A stretch of 12,071 nucleotides of DNA from Halieaceae bacterium UBA4438 (GCA_002390485.1 DGPO01000106.1:52287-64357), one strand, 5' to 3'. Numbered from the stretch's first letter, positions 1 through 7,210 are shown. Program-made: numbers and translations. Notes: a model not told the origin generated them from the sequence alone.

Positions 1-792
1 GATGCTCGACTGAAGATGCTCAGTGCACTGCGCGAGACGGCCTTATTTGGCCCCGAAAATAACCGAGACTTTTTAATCGACGTGTTAGGTCAGGATCAAT
101 TTATTGCAGGTGAGGCAACGACGGCCTTTATCGGCGATAACTATGGTGACGCGTATTCTCCGAGGCCTGTCAGTACATCAGATCTTGCGGTTGCGGCAGC
201 CACGCAACACATACTGGCAATGGAAAACCACCACAGTCAATCGGCGTCGGTCAACGAGGAACTTTTGGATTGGACGTCAATGGGCAGAGTGACGGATACG
301 CGTCGCTACCAGGTGAGTGAGGAGAGCATTGACGTGTCGCTCGTCCCGCTCGATGTTGGCGATTATGAGGTTGCAGTCGGGCACGAGACTCACCAAGTGG
401 TGATTGTCGATATTAACGAGTGCGATCTGACCGTTGAGATCGACGGACTGGCAGAACACTATCATTACTGTGCCGAGTCTCCCGCGACAATTTACTTGGC
501 CTCGAGAGACCGGTCATTCGCGTTGGCAGACAGTACTCGGATCCCGCCTGAGGCTGAAGATGCCACCGGTGGTGGCGCGATCTCAGCGCCCATGCACGGT
601 CAGTTACTGTCCATTGATGTCAGCGCGGGAGCCGCTGTGGTCAAGGGACAGCGAATTGCAGTGTTAGAGGCAATGAAAATGCAGCATGAGATTACGGCGC
701 CTGGCGACGGCACGGTTGTCGAGGTCTCTGCTAGCGCAGGGAAGCAGATCGGTGCTGGTGACCTTATTATGCTGATTGAGCTGGATGAGTAA
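1..792 (+). CDS. Biotin-dependent acyl-CoA carboxylase alpha subunit, C-terminal part (5' truncated)
   Basis: This is the C-terminal end of the biotin-carrying subunit that carboxylates biotin with ATP and bicarbonate and passes it to an acyl-CoA-binding beta subunit. The frame is open from base 1, so the ATP-grasp biotin carboxylase core lies upstream of the window. The first ~45 codons resemble the end of the biotin carboxylase domain (ALRET, then a TAFIGD-like segment). A ~100-residue linker of the biotin-transfer (BT) type follows. The last ~75 residues are a biotinyl/lipoyl domain with the EAMKM motif; the biotinylated lysine is codon 676-678. Family knowledge places such proteins in methylcrotonyl-, geranyl-, propionyl- or acetyl-CoA carboxylases. 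The BT linker and the crotonase downstream favour a methylcrotonyl/geranyl type, but the substrate cannot be fixed from this fragment. It is followed after 94 bases by the next gene on the same strand. Confidence 0.93.
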   Translation, partial: DARLKMLSALRETALFGPENNRDFLIDVLGQDQFIAGEATTAFIGDNYGDAYSPRPVSTSDLAVAAATQHILAMENHHSQSASVNEELLDWTSMGRVTDTRRYQVSEESIDVSLVPLDVGDYEVAVGHETHQVVIVDINECDLTVEIDGLAEHYHYCAESPATIYLASRDRSFALADSTRIPPEAEDATGGGAISAPMHGQLLSIDVSAGAAVVKGQRIAVLEAMKMQHEITAPGDGTVVEVSASAGKQIGAGDLIMLIELDE

Positions 793-886
793 TTATTGGG
801 CGACCCCGCGATCATGTGGAGCGCAATAGAGGCGCACCCACGTGCTGTGAAGCATCAGTAACCGCTATTTGACGGAGTAGAACGTA

Positions 887-1684
887 ATGCAGCAAGCCAA
901 CGATTTTCACGAAGAAAGCCTGGCCTTAAAGGCGCTGATTAATGCTGTTGACGAAGCCGCTTTCGAGTCGGTGACCCAGTTTAAGTCTTGGACGATTAAT
1001 GATGTCTTACGACACCTTCATTTTTGGAATAAAGCCGTCATGGTGGCCACAGAAGGCGAAGAGGCCTTTGGCGCTTTTTTTGAGGGCGTCGGCGTGCACA
1101 TGACAAAGGGTGGGTCGCTTCCTGAGTACGAGCACCAGTATCTACAGGGCTTGAGTGGTCATGCACTGCGGGAAGCCTGGTCTGCGCTTGTCGATGAGAC
1201 TGCCGATGCTTATCGTGCCCTCGATCCGAGTGTACGGGTTCCATGGGCGGGCCCGAGTATGAGCGCGCGCTCTGCTATATCAGCACGCCAAATGGAGACC
1301 TGGGCACATGGTCAGGAAGTGTTTGACATCCTTGGTGTGGCGCGTGAGGAGCGTGACCGCATAAGAAATATTGTGGTGTTGGGCATCAACACCTATGGAT
1401 GGACCTTCAAAGTGCGAGGTGAGACGCCGCCCGGCCCGATGCCGCTTGTTGAGCTGACGTCACCCAGTGGCGCGCTTTGGACGTACGGTGAGCCGCAAGA
1501 TGGGAGCGTGATTCGGGGCGAAGCGGTCGAGTTTGCACAGGTAGTGACTCAAACGCGAAATATTGCCGATACCCACTTAACCGTGGTGGGCGAGTGCGCG
1601 AGCCGTTGGATGCAAAATGCACAATGTTTTGCGGGCGGTGCGAATCCGCCACCGCCACAAGGGTCGCGCTTTAAAACTGAGTAG
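887..1684 (+). CDS. TIGR03084-like metal-binding protein (DinB/mycothiol maleylpyruvate isomerase fold plus SCP2-like tail)
   Basis: This 265-residue protein has an N-terminal four-helix-bundle domain of the maleylpyruvate isomerase/DinB type. The segment WTINDVLRHLHFW (residues 35-47) supplies the candidate metal-binding histidine, H43 or H45. E137 and H141 in an E-x3-H arrangement match the Glu/His pair that coordinates metal in mycothiol-dependent maleylpyruvate isomerase. The C-terminal ~90 residues look like the small SCP2-like domain often fused to this fold. ATG 887 is chosen because GGAG (874-877) sits 9 bases upstream. The family name TIGR03084 is from memory of the motif pattern. 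The reaction is unknown. Mycothiol is an actinobacterial thiol, so in a proteobacterium the cofactor must differ or be absent. Its place between a carboxylase and a crotonase suggests a role in acyl-CoA or xenobiotic catabolism (inference). Confidence 0.85.
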   Translation: MQQANDFHEESLALKALINAVDEAAFESVTQFKSWTINDVLRHLHFWNKAVMVATEGEEAFGAFFEGVGVHMTKGGSLPEYEHQYLQGLSGHALREAWSALVDETADAYRALDPSVRVPWAGPSMSARSAISARQMETWAHGQEVFDILGVAREERDRIRNIVVLGINTYGWTFKVRGETPPGPMPLVELTSPSGALWTYGEPQDGSVIRGEAVEFAQVVTQTRNIADTHLTVVGECASRWMQNAQCFAGGANPPPPQGSRFKTE

Positions 1685-1691
1685 CGGTAGC

Positions 1692-2423
1692 GTGAGCACG
1701 GTTGTCTTACAGTCTGCGGCGAGCGACCAACCCGAGTGGGTCTCTGAGTGTATCGACAGTGTCAGCGAGTGGGCGAGTGCTATAGGTGCTGATTACGTCT
1801 ATTTTGACGATCGATTTTTTGATGTTTTACCCCATTGGTATCGGAGTAAACTCGTCGGCAGGGGACCTATTCTCGCCGATTTAGCGCGGCTTCTTCACAT
1901 TAAGATGCTGCTTGCAGAGGGCGTTGATTCGGTTATTTGGTGCGATGCCGACACGCTCGTTGTCGACACGCATTGGCGACCTGAAATCCCTTTGCATTCG
2001 CGCTTTGGTGAAGAGTGTTGGTTGCAATCCAATAAGGCGGGAGCACTTGAGGTGCGCCGGCAGCCACACAATGCCTTTATGATCTTTTCACAGGCATCAC
2101 CCGTTCTCGATTTTTTAATACACACCACGCAGTCGTTGATTCGTCGCGTTGACCCTGCACACATTGCGCCTCAAATGGTCGGACCAAAGCTGATCAAGGC
2201 ACTTCATACATTCGCCGACTTTGAGCTTGAACCTGCCGCAGGTGCCATGAGCCCTTTACTCATGCAGGCACTTTTGAGTCGTGATCCTACGACCATTAAC
2301 CACTTCAATAATGCACTGACTACGCCACCCAAGATGATGAATTTATGCGCAAGTCTCCACGATGAGCCGGAGATTGACGTGAGCGCAGTTCGCGACGGGA
2401 TAAGGATGTTCTTGATGTCGTGA
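1692..2423 (+). CDS. GT-A-like glycosyltransferase-fold protein, function unknown
   Basis: This is a 243-residue protein read from GTG 1692. An upstream ATG at 1617 would overlap the preceding gene by 68 bases and add an Arg/His/Lys-rich stretch that looks like read-through of that gene's other frame, so I prefer the GTG 8 bases after the upstream stop. The order beta strand (TVVLQSA), DYVYFDD, a conserved-looking LADLARLLHIKMLL helix, then VIWCDADTLV resembles nucleotide-diphospho-sugar transferases. D85-A-D87 would be the DxD motif that binds metal and sugar nucleotide. No signal peptide or membrane segment is visible, so it is probably cytoplasmic. The acceptor and donor are unknown. It ends at the TGA that overlaps a possible, rejected, GTG start of the next frame. 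A glycosyltransferase-like gene inside an acyl-CoA catabolic block is unexpected. I am sure it is coding, less sure of the family. Confidence 0.75.
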   Translation: MSTVVLQSAASDQPEWVSECIDSVSEWASAIGADYVYFDDRFFDVLPHWYRSKLVGRGPILADLARLLHIKMLLAEGVDSVIWCDADTLVVDTHWRPEIPLHSRFGEECWLQSNKAGALEVRRQPHNAFMIFSQASPVLDFLIHTTQSLIRRVDPAHIAPQMVGPKLIKALHTFADFELEPAAGAMSPLLMQALLSRDPTTINHFNNALTTPPKMMNLCASLHDEPEIDVSAVRDGIRMFLMS

Positions 2424-2497
2424 TCGTGCGATATCAACTGTCTTTCCCCATCCCGTCTGGCATATTAGACCCGTACTCCATCAGTGTAGAGGCTGAC

Positions 2498-3301
2498 ATG
2501 AACTCAAGTAACCCCGAGGAAACCGTGCACCTTAACGTGGCGGGTGCGATTGCGACGATCACACTGGCTCGACCGCATCTGCGCAATGCCCTTGATCGCA
2601 AGACGATGAAATCGCTCATACAAGTGGCTTTGGACGTGTCCGATCGTGATGACGTAAGAGCCGTTGTGATTGCGGCCGAGGGAGCGGACTTTTCAGTGGG
2701 TGCTGACTTAAAGGAAGTGCAGGGAATGGAGTCGGACGGGTCTCTACTGCGCGCACGAAGAGACGCAGAGCTGGGACGCAAGTTGCTCAACAGTATCAGG
2801 GAAATTCATCAGCCAACCGTGTGTGCATTGCAAGGCATTGCTACAGGTGGTGGGGCTTGTATCGCGGCAGCATGCGATTTCCGTATCGCGGCGTCTGGTG
2901 CGCGCATAGGGTTGGGTGAGGTTAAGGTGGGCATGAACTTAATGTGGAACGCCTTACCACTGTTCGTCGAGCTTGTCGGCCTGTCGCGCGCGAAGCAAAT
3001 GATTATGTCAGGGACGCTGTATTCAGTGGATCGACTGGAAACATGGGGACTAATTGATGAGCAATGTACCCAAGAAGACTTGTTCGCGACGGCGATGGCA
3101 TGGGCACAACGCTACGCCGACTTACCGCCCGTTGCCGTCCAGATGATTAAACGAAGCGTCAATCAGTACGCGTTGGCCTTGAGTGAGTCCGTGATGCACA
3201 TGGATCATGATCAGTGGATTTTAGCGGCGCGCAGTGAGGACTTTCGAGAGTCGATCTCAGCATTTATCGACAAGCGTCCCGCGACGTTAACAGGGCGTTA
3301 A
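2498..3301 (+). CDS. Enoyl-CoA hydratase/isomerase (crotonase) family protein
   Basis: This is a 267-residue crotonase-fold protein. ATG 2498 is chosen because TAGAGG (2487-2492) lies 5 bases upstream and the protein then begins just before the usual first strand. The upstream in-frame GTG 2420 would add 26 residues with no family match. The oxyanion-hole segments are FSVGADLKE (residues 65-73) and GIATGGGACIAAACD (113-127). In rat mitochondrial hydratase the two catalytic acids are Glu144, in the GGGCELA segment, and Glu164, in the QPEI segment. Here the first position is Cys121 and the second is present as Glu141 (GLGEVKVG). That pattern argues against a standard syn-hydratase and fits an isomerase, hydrolase, lyase or atypical hydratase. 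The carboxylase upstream suggests a branched acyl-CoA pathway (for example leucine or acyclic terpene breakdown), which is inference. Confidence 0.93.
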   Translation: MNSSNPEETVHLNVAGAIATITLARPHLRNALDRKTMKSLIQVALDVSDRDDVRAVVIAAEGADFSVGADLKEVQGMESDGSLLRARRDAELGRKLLNSIREIHQPTVCALQGIATGGGACIAAACDFRIAASGARIGLGEVKVGMNLMWNALPLFVELVGLSRAKQMIMSGTLYSVDRLETWGLIDEQCTQEDLFATAMAWAQRYADLPPVAVQMIKRSVNQYALALSESVMHMDHDQWILAARSEDFRESISAFIDKRPATLTGR

Positions 3302-3334
3302 TCCCATGCAGCAAAGTGTAAAAGGTTGTGTCAA

Positions 3335-4546
3335 ATGAGAAGTGAATTAGTGTCCGGTTTTTGCGATCCGCGATTTATTGAAATAGAGCGACAGTTTAGC
3401 GCGGGGCTTGAGTCTGGGTTCGAGACTGGGGCATCGGTAGCCATCGAGTACCAAGGTGAGATGGTGGTTAATCTTTGGGGTGGCTATAAGGATCTCGAGC
3501 ACACAGACCCTTGGCTGGAAGACACCATTATCAATGTGTTTTCAACGACCAAGGCCATCACTGCGACCTGCATTCTGAGATTGATTGAGCAAGGCAAAAT
3601 AGACCTGACGGCTAATGTGGGTGAGTACTGGCCTGAGTATGCTTGTAACGGCAAGGAAAATACCAAGGTCAGCGATTTCTTGTGTCATCGCGCGGCCATG
3701 CACGGCTTTCAGGGTTCGATGCCCTCCTTGGACTATCGCGACTGGGATTCGTGGGTCTCTGCATTGGCCAATCAGGCACCGTTTCGTGAGCCTGGCACGA
3801 CGCAGGGCTATCACGCCCTCACCTTTGGCTGGCTGGTTGGAGAACTTGTTCGTCGGGTTGATGGTCGAAGTGTGGGGCAGTATTTCAAAGAGGAAATTGC
3901 GGAGCCCTTCGGGCTGGATTTTAGAATTGGTTTGGACGCAGCTGCCATCGCGCGGTGTGCCGATATCTTAGTGGATCCTCAGCCGACCCCCTGGGCTATG
4001 ACGGCAATTGCACTGACCCCCGACTTCTTATTGCCGAGCCGGCTTCGAGAGCTCAAGTCCTATCTGCGAATGGGAGATACCAAGGTGGCCTTTGCGACCA
4101 AGTCGGAGAGCTCTGGTGACATGAACAGTCAGGAGTGGCGTGAAGCGGAAATTCCTTCAGCAAATGGGCATGGGACGGCCGCATCGTTGGCGGCGTTGTT
4201 TGGTATTTTGAGTGCGGGCGGTGAGCGCAAAGGGCGCCAGATATTTTCGCCAAGCACACTTGAGCTTGCGCTGACGCCCCTGTCCAAAGGACCCGATACA
4301 GTGATTTTTGGCGCGCCAATTCACTTTGGTGTCGGCTACGATTTAGGGTTGGGAATTACGACTTTTGGCGGCACGGCGCATCCACGACGTATTTTTGGTC
4401 ACTGTGGCGTTGGCGGGAGTGTGGCCTTTGGTGACCCCAAAAATGCGTTGGGCTACGCATTTGTCGGTAACCGTATGCACAAACTTAAAGACCTCTATCG
4501 CACGTCGAACCAACTTACCAGAACGCTCATGGCGATTGTGGCGTGA
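3335..4546 (+). CDS. Beta-lactamase/EstB-like (family VIII) serine hydrolase
   Basis: This is a 403-residue serine hydrolase of the class C beta-lactamase/family VIII esterase fold. S70-T-T-K73 is the SxxK nucleophile motif (VFSTTKA). Y159 in GYHALTFGW is at the place of the second catalytic tyrosine motif (YxN in class C enzymes, here YHA as in some esterases). FGHCGVGGS (354-362), about 45 residues before the end, matches the C-terminal KTG-equivalent loop of EstB-like enzymes. Length fits the esterase group. ATG 3335 is preferred to TTG 3326 because AAGG (3322-3325) lies 9 bases upstream. No signal peptide is seen, which argues against a periplasmic antibiotic-degrading enzyme and for a cytoplasmic esterase or thioester-acting hydrolase. 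It starts 33 bases after the crotonase and is probably the last gene of the operon. The natural substrate is unknown. Confidence 0.92.
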   Translation: MRSELVSGFCDPRFIEIERQFSAGLESGFETGASVAIEYQGEMVVNLWGGYKDLEHTDPWLEDTIINVFSTTKAITATCILRLIEQGKIDLTANVGEYWPEYACNGKENTKVSDFLCHRAAMHGFQGSMPSLDYRDWDSWVSALANQAPFREPGTTQGYHALTFGWLVGELVRRVDGRSVGQYFKEEIAEPFGLDFRIGLDAAAIARCADILVDPQPTPWAMTAIALTPDFLLPSRLRELKSYLRMGDTKVAFATKSESSGDMNSQEWREAEIPSANGHGTAASLAALFGILSAGGERKGRQIFSPSTLELALTPLSKGPDTVIFGAPIHFGVGYDLGLGITTFGGTAHPRRIFGHCGVGGSVAFGDPKNALGYAFVGNRMHKLKDLYRTSNQLTRTLMAIVA

Positions 4547-4566
4547 TCCTGCCCGTTGTCCACTGG

Positions 4567-4582
4567 GCCGTCGCTGGACGGC
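4567..4582 (+). other. Hairpin after the acyl-CoA operon
   Basis: GCCGTC-GCTG-GACGGC forms a perfect 6-bp stem with a 4-base loop, 20 bases after the esterase stop codon and between convergent genes. No T-run follows on either strand, so it is at most a weak or Rho-assisted transcript end. Confidence 0.25.
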
Positions 4583-4635
4583 ATTACTCGAAGTTGGCTG
4601 CGGTGTCGTACTGATCGTCGTGAGGAAAATAGTTG

Positions 4636-4848
4636 TTAAGGAAGTCGGAAGAGGTCTTCTACCGCGCAATCCAGTGTTCTGGATATTTTAAGCGCGAGTA
4701 CAGTCGAGGGCACGTAGATTCCGTTTTCAATAGCATTGATACTTTTGCGAGATACACCGGCTTCGATTGATAGCGCTTGTTGGGTAAGCCCCGCTTGCAC
4801 TCTTAGTCGCTCGAGGTTGTTTAGGAGTTTCGCGTGGTGTCGTCCCAT
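4636..4848 (-). CDS. Small XRE (Cro/CI) family transcriptional regulator
   Basis: This 70-residue protein is almost entirely a helix-turn-helix domain. Residues 12-16 (LERLR) start helix 1, LTQQALSIEAG (21-31) is the Q-containing helix 2, and VSRKSINAIENG (32-43) is the recognition helix. YVPSTVLALKISRTLDCAVEDLF (45-67) is the typical ending of the short regulators of the YgzD/YozG kind. Family knowledge is that such mini-regulators often control an adjacent membrane-protein gene. Here that neighbour is the membrane protein encoded 121 bases upstream on the same strand. A short GC inverted repeat (CCCGC and GCGGG) lies just before the ATG on this strand and could mask the ribosome site. The gene converges with the esterase gene, 89 bases apart. 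The DNA target is unknown; the palindrome at 5424-5438 is one candidate (inference). Confidence 0.9.
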   Translation of the reverse strand: MGRHHAKLLNNLERLRVQAGLTQQALSIEAGVSRKSINAIENGIYVPSTVLALKISRTLDCAVEDLFRLP

Positions 4849-4969
4849 GCACTAGCCCGCCCGTACTTGCGGGTTGGCCGTGCTTAAATTTCTTGGTGCA
4901 ATCAGCATTTTAGTGAGTTGAACGGTGCTGAGTCTGTCTATGGCAGGTGTGCGACTAATCATGGGTGTG

Positions 4970-5359
4970 TCAACGCTTTTCAAACTCGTCGACCGCGTTC
5001 GTAAGCTCCTGGCTGGTTTTGGGGTACAGATACCCTGCGATTAAAATACCCAGGCCGATGCTGGCCACCAAAAGACCGATTCCGACAAAAAAGGCTCCAA
5101 ATGCCTGCTTTCCAAGAAGATAGACACCAATACCAACGCACAAGGTGATGACCCCACCTCGGCGATAATCAACGGGCTCTTGTTTTGGTTCCTCAAGCAG
5201 AGCCATGAGCTCGGCAATTTTTATCGGATCGTCATTGTGTTTGGCAATCTCAACGACGAGCTCGCGCTTTTCTTTGCCTTCCAAGTACTGCCAGTAGAAC
5301 GCGGCCAGCGGAATAATGATCCCGCAGAGTACTCCTAAAATAGGTATGAGGTCAGCCAT
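4970..5359 (-). CDS. Three-helix inner-membrane protein, DUF6249-like
   Basis: This is a 129-residue protein with three predicted membrane segments: about residues 4-26 (LIPILGVLCGIIIPLAAFYWQ), 68-83 and 88-112. A charged soluble loop (27-67) rich in Glu and Lys lies between the first and second. The pattern of an N-terminal helix, a charged helical loop, a YRRGG turn and two glycine-rich C-terminal helices recalls DUF6249 proteins, but I cannot confirm the family. AGG in ACAGGTAA, about 12 bases before the ATG on this strand, is a plausible though slightly distant ribosome site. It is followed after 121 bases by the small XRE regulator gene on the same strand, which suggests a regulator-membrane protein pair. 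It diverges from dbpA. The function is unknown. Confidence 0.82.
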   Translation of the reverse strand: MADLIPILGVLCGIIIPLAAFYWQYLEGKEKRELVVEIAKHNDDPIKIAELMALLEEPKQEPVDYRRGGVITLCVGIGVYLLGKQAFGAFFVGIGLLVASIGLGILIAGYLYPKTSQELTNAVDEFEKR

Positions 5360-5404
5360 GATGCATTACCTGTCGGGATTCGAATGTAACGCAAACTTAC
5401 CACA

Positions 5405-5438
5405 AAATAAGGGGAAGTAAAGGTTACATGCAATGTAA
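5405..5438 (-). promoter_or_regulatory. Promoter region with palindromic operator for the membrane-protein gene
   Basis: On the minus strand TTGCAT (5428-5433) and TTATTT (5405-5410) are 17 bases apart and could be a moderate -35/-10 pair. The -35 lies inside a perfect palindrome, TTACAT-GCA-ATGTAA (5424-5438). A further half site, ATGTAAC, lies at 5384-5390 between the -10 and the gene. A repressor bound to the palindrome would block this promoter. The binding protein is not identified. Confidence 0.45.
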
Positions 5439-5444
5439 TTCCGT

Positions 5445-5494
5445 TTGTCGCTGCTCGCCACCTGCATCGTGCTGTGGATCCTGCGCTGCGACAA
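5445..5494. repeat. Long-range inverted repeat upstream of dbpA
   Basis: TTGTCGC (5445-5451) and GCGACAA (5488-5494) are perfect 7-base complements enclosing a nested CCAC/GTGG pair. A separate 6-bp hairpin, CTTCGG-N7-CCGAAG (5528-5546), lies closer to dbpA. I see no convincing sigma-70 promoter for dbpA in this gap; these could be leader structure or chance. Confidence 0.25.
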
Positions 5495-5595
5495 TAAAGC
5501 GCGTTGACGGTATTGCGTCGCATCTTGCTTCGGCAAACCCCCGAAGTTGCTGACAGTCTGCTATGGTCCGCGCTTTACCGTTACTGCGATGCGCC

Positions 5596-6993
5596 ATGAC
5601 ATCTTCCTTGTTTTCTTCACTAAAACTCAATCCTGCTCAACTCGACGCCCTGACGGGTTTGGGTTATTCGGCGATGACTCCGGTACAAGCACAAAGCCTT
5701 CCGGTCATTTTACAGCGCCGAGACGTGATTATTCAGGCGGCGACCGGCAGTGGCAAAACTGCTGCCTTTGCCATTGGACTCCTCCATCACTTGAACCCAC
5801 GATTTTTTGGCGTGCAAGCACTGGTGATGTGCCCCACGCGCGAACTGGCTGAGCAAGTGGGTAAGGCGATTAGGCAACTGGCCAGTCGAATGTCCAATGT
5901 AAAAACCGTCATGCTGTGCGGCGGTAAACCCTTTGGGCCTCAGCGTGATTCACTGCAACACGGGGCACACATTGTGGTGGGGACGCCGGGACGGATTCAA
6001 GACCACTTAACGCGAGGTACCCTTGAGCTCAAAGGCGTCACCACCTTTGTTCTCGATGAGGCTGATCGTATGCTCGATATGGGGTTCGCCGAGGTCATGG
6101 CGGACATCACTGCACGCCTGCCAAAGGACCGACAAACGCTTTTGTTGTCGGCTACATTTCCAGATGACATCAAAAAGATCAGCCGCACAATACAAAAAAA
6201 TCCGACACAGATTAGTGTCGAAGCGCCAGCAAGCCGTGAGCAGGCCGTTGTTGAGCAACTGTTCTATGAGGTTAAAAAGCATGAGCGTGATCTTGGGTTG
6301 CTCGCGTTGTTTGAACATCATCGCCCGCGCAACGCGATGGTGTTCTGCAACACTAAACAGCAATGTGCCGAGGTCGCTCGTTTTCTTCGTCAACACGATA
6401 TAGAGGCGGCCGCGATTCACGGTGACCTCGACCAACGAGAGCGAGACCAGGTGTTACTGCAATTTGCCAATGACTCCTGCCCTGTTTTAGTGGCCAGCGA
6501 TGTGGCGGCTCGGGGCTTAGATATTCCGCTATTGGCGATGGTCGTCAACTATGAGTTACCCCGCGACGCCGATACCTACGTCCATCGAATTGGTCGTACA
6601 GGCAGAGCCGGCGAATCGGGTAAGGCCTACAGTTTGGTGACGCCCCCTGAGGCGCCGCGCATGAGAGTGATAGAGGAATACTTAAAAACTAACTGCATTT
6701 GTGATGTGCTTTCGTCGCTCGATCGAGACCCCAATTACGAGCTACAGGGCAGCATGGTGACCCTGCAATTTGATGCTGGAAGAAAACAAAAGATTCGTCC
6801 GGGAGATCTATTGGGAGTACTCACAGGCGACGCGGGCCTTGCGGGTGCGCAGATTGGCAAGATTTCGATCTCCGATAACAGCAGTTGCGTTGCGATAGAA
6901 CGATCAGCACTTCGACAGGCGATGAATTATCTTGCCGACGGTAAAGTCAAAGGGCGGGCGGTACGCGTTCGTCGTTTGAAAACTCAGCAGTAG
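5596..6993 (+). CDS. dbpA: DEAD-box ATP-dependent RNA helicase DbpA
   Basis: This 465-residue helicase in E. coli is activated by hairpin 92 of 23S rRNA and acts in large-subunit ribosome assembly. The motifs are complete: MTPVQ Q-motif (27-31), AATGSGKT Walker A (48-55), PTREL (80-84), GG and TPGR (130-133), DEAD (154-157), SAT (185-187), VFCNTK, DVAARGLD and HRIGRTGRAG. The last ~75 residues (from about VTLQFDAGRKQKIRPGD) form the DbpA-specific RNA-binding domain with its GDLLGVLTGDAGL segment, which separates it from other DEAD-box proteins. ATG 5596 gives the usual MT-start with a short lead into the Q motif. The in-frame ATG 5563 would add 11 residues unlike the family. Neither start has a good ribosome site. 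The gene stands alone, diverging from the membrane-protein gene. Confidence 0.97.
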   Translation: MTSSLFSSLKLNPAQLDALTGLGYSAMTPVQAQSLPVILQRRDVIIQAATGSGKTAAFAIGLLHHLNPRFFGVQALVMCPTRELAEQVGKAIRQLASRMSNVKTVMLCGGKPFGPQRDSLQHGAHIVVGTPGRIQDHLTRGTLELKGVTTFVLDEADRMLDMGFAEVMADITARLPKDRQTLLLSATFPDDIKKISRTIQKNPTQISVEAPASREQAVVEQLFYEVKKHERDLGLLALFEHHRPRNAMVFCNTKQQCAEVARFLRQHDIEAAAIHGDLDQRERDQVLLQFANDSCPVLVASDVAARGLDIPLLAMVVNYELPRDADTYVHRIGRTGRAGESGKAYSLVTPPEAPRMRVIEEYLKTNCICDVLSSLDRDPNYELQGSMVTLQFDAGRKQKIRPGDLLGVLTGDAGLAGAQIGKISISDNSSCVAIERSALRQAMNYLADGKVKGRAVRVRRLKTQQ

Positions 6994-7080
6994 ATAAGAG
7001 CGCTCGCCGAATCGTGTGAGTCTTTAAGCCAAGGTCGCGTAGACTGTCGGCGGGATGGCAAAGCGCGGTGAATTAAGGCG

Positions 7081-7103
7081 AAAAAAGGCAGCGTGTCGCT
7101 GTC
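7081..7103 (-). terminator. Possible minus-strand intrinsic terminator (maybe bidirectional)
   Basis: Read on the minus strand, CAGCG-ACA-CGCTG is followed by CC and six T residues. The flanking pair would be G-U on the plus strand but A-C on the minus strand, so the fold also suits the dbpA transcript, where it lies about 90 bases after the stop. No minus-strand gene ends here, so it may serve an unannotated minus-strand transcript from 7104-7310 or be part of the dbpA 3' end. Confidence 0.35.
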
Positions 7104-7210
7104 TTGTAAAAATAAGCTGGGTGAACATTTGAACGCACGTTTTTAGCGAAGAATGTGGTTGTCGTGACCGAGTCAAATGGCAACTGTTGTTCGCTAGGCT
7201 TGACGAGTCA

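Noticed and set aside
793..886. Promoter or terminator between the carboxylase and the TIGR03084-like gene
   Set aside because: No hairpin with a T-run and no convincing -35/-10 pair is visible; the genes are treated as one transcript.
1617..1691. Upstream ATG start for the glycosyltransferase-like gene
   Set aside because: It would overlap the preceding gene by 68 bases and add a basic tail with no fold. GTG 1692 fits better.
2420..2497. Upstream GTG start for the crotonase gene
   Set aside because: The extra 26 residues have no counterpart in the family and ATG 2498 has a good ribosome site.
3335..4546. Antibiotic-resistance beta-lactamase
   Set aside because: No signal peptide, an esterase-like YHA and GHCG motif set, and an acyl-CoA operon context favour an EstB-type hydrolase.
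5424..5630. 68-residue minus-strand open frame over the dbpA start
   Set aside because: It overlaps dbpA coding sequence and the intergenic repeats, and its translation looks like antisense read-through.
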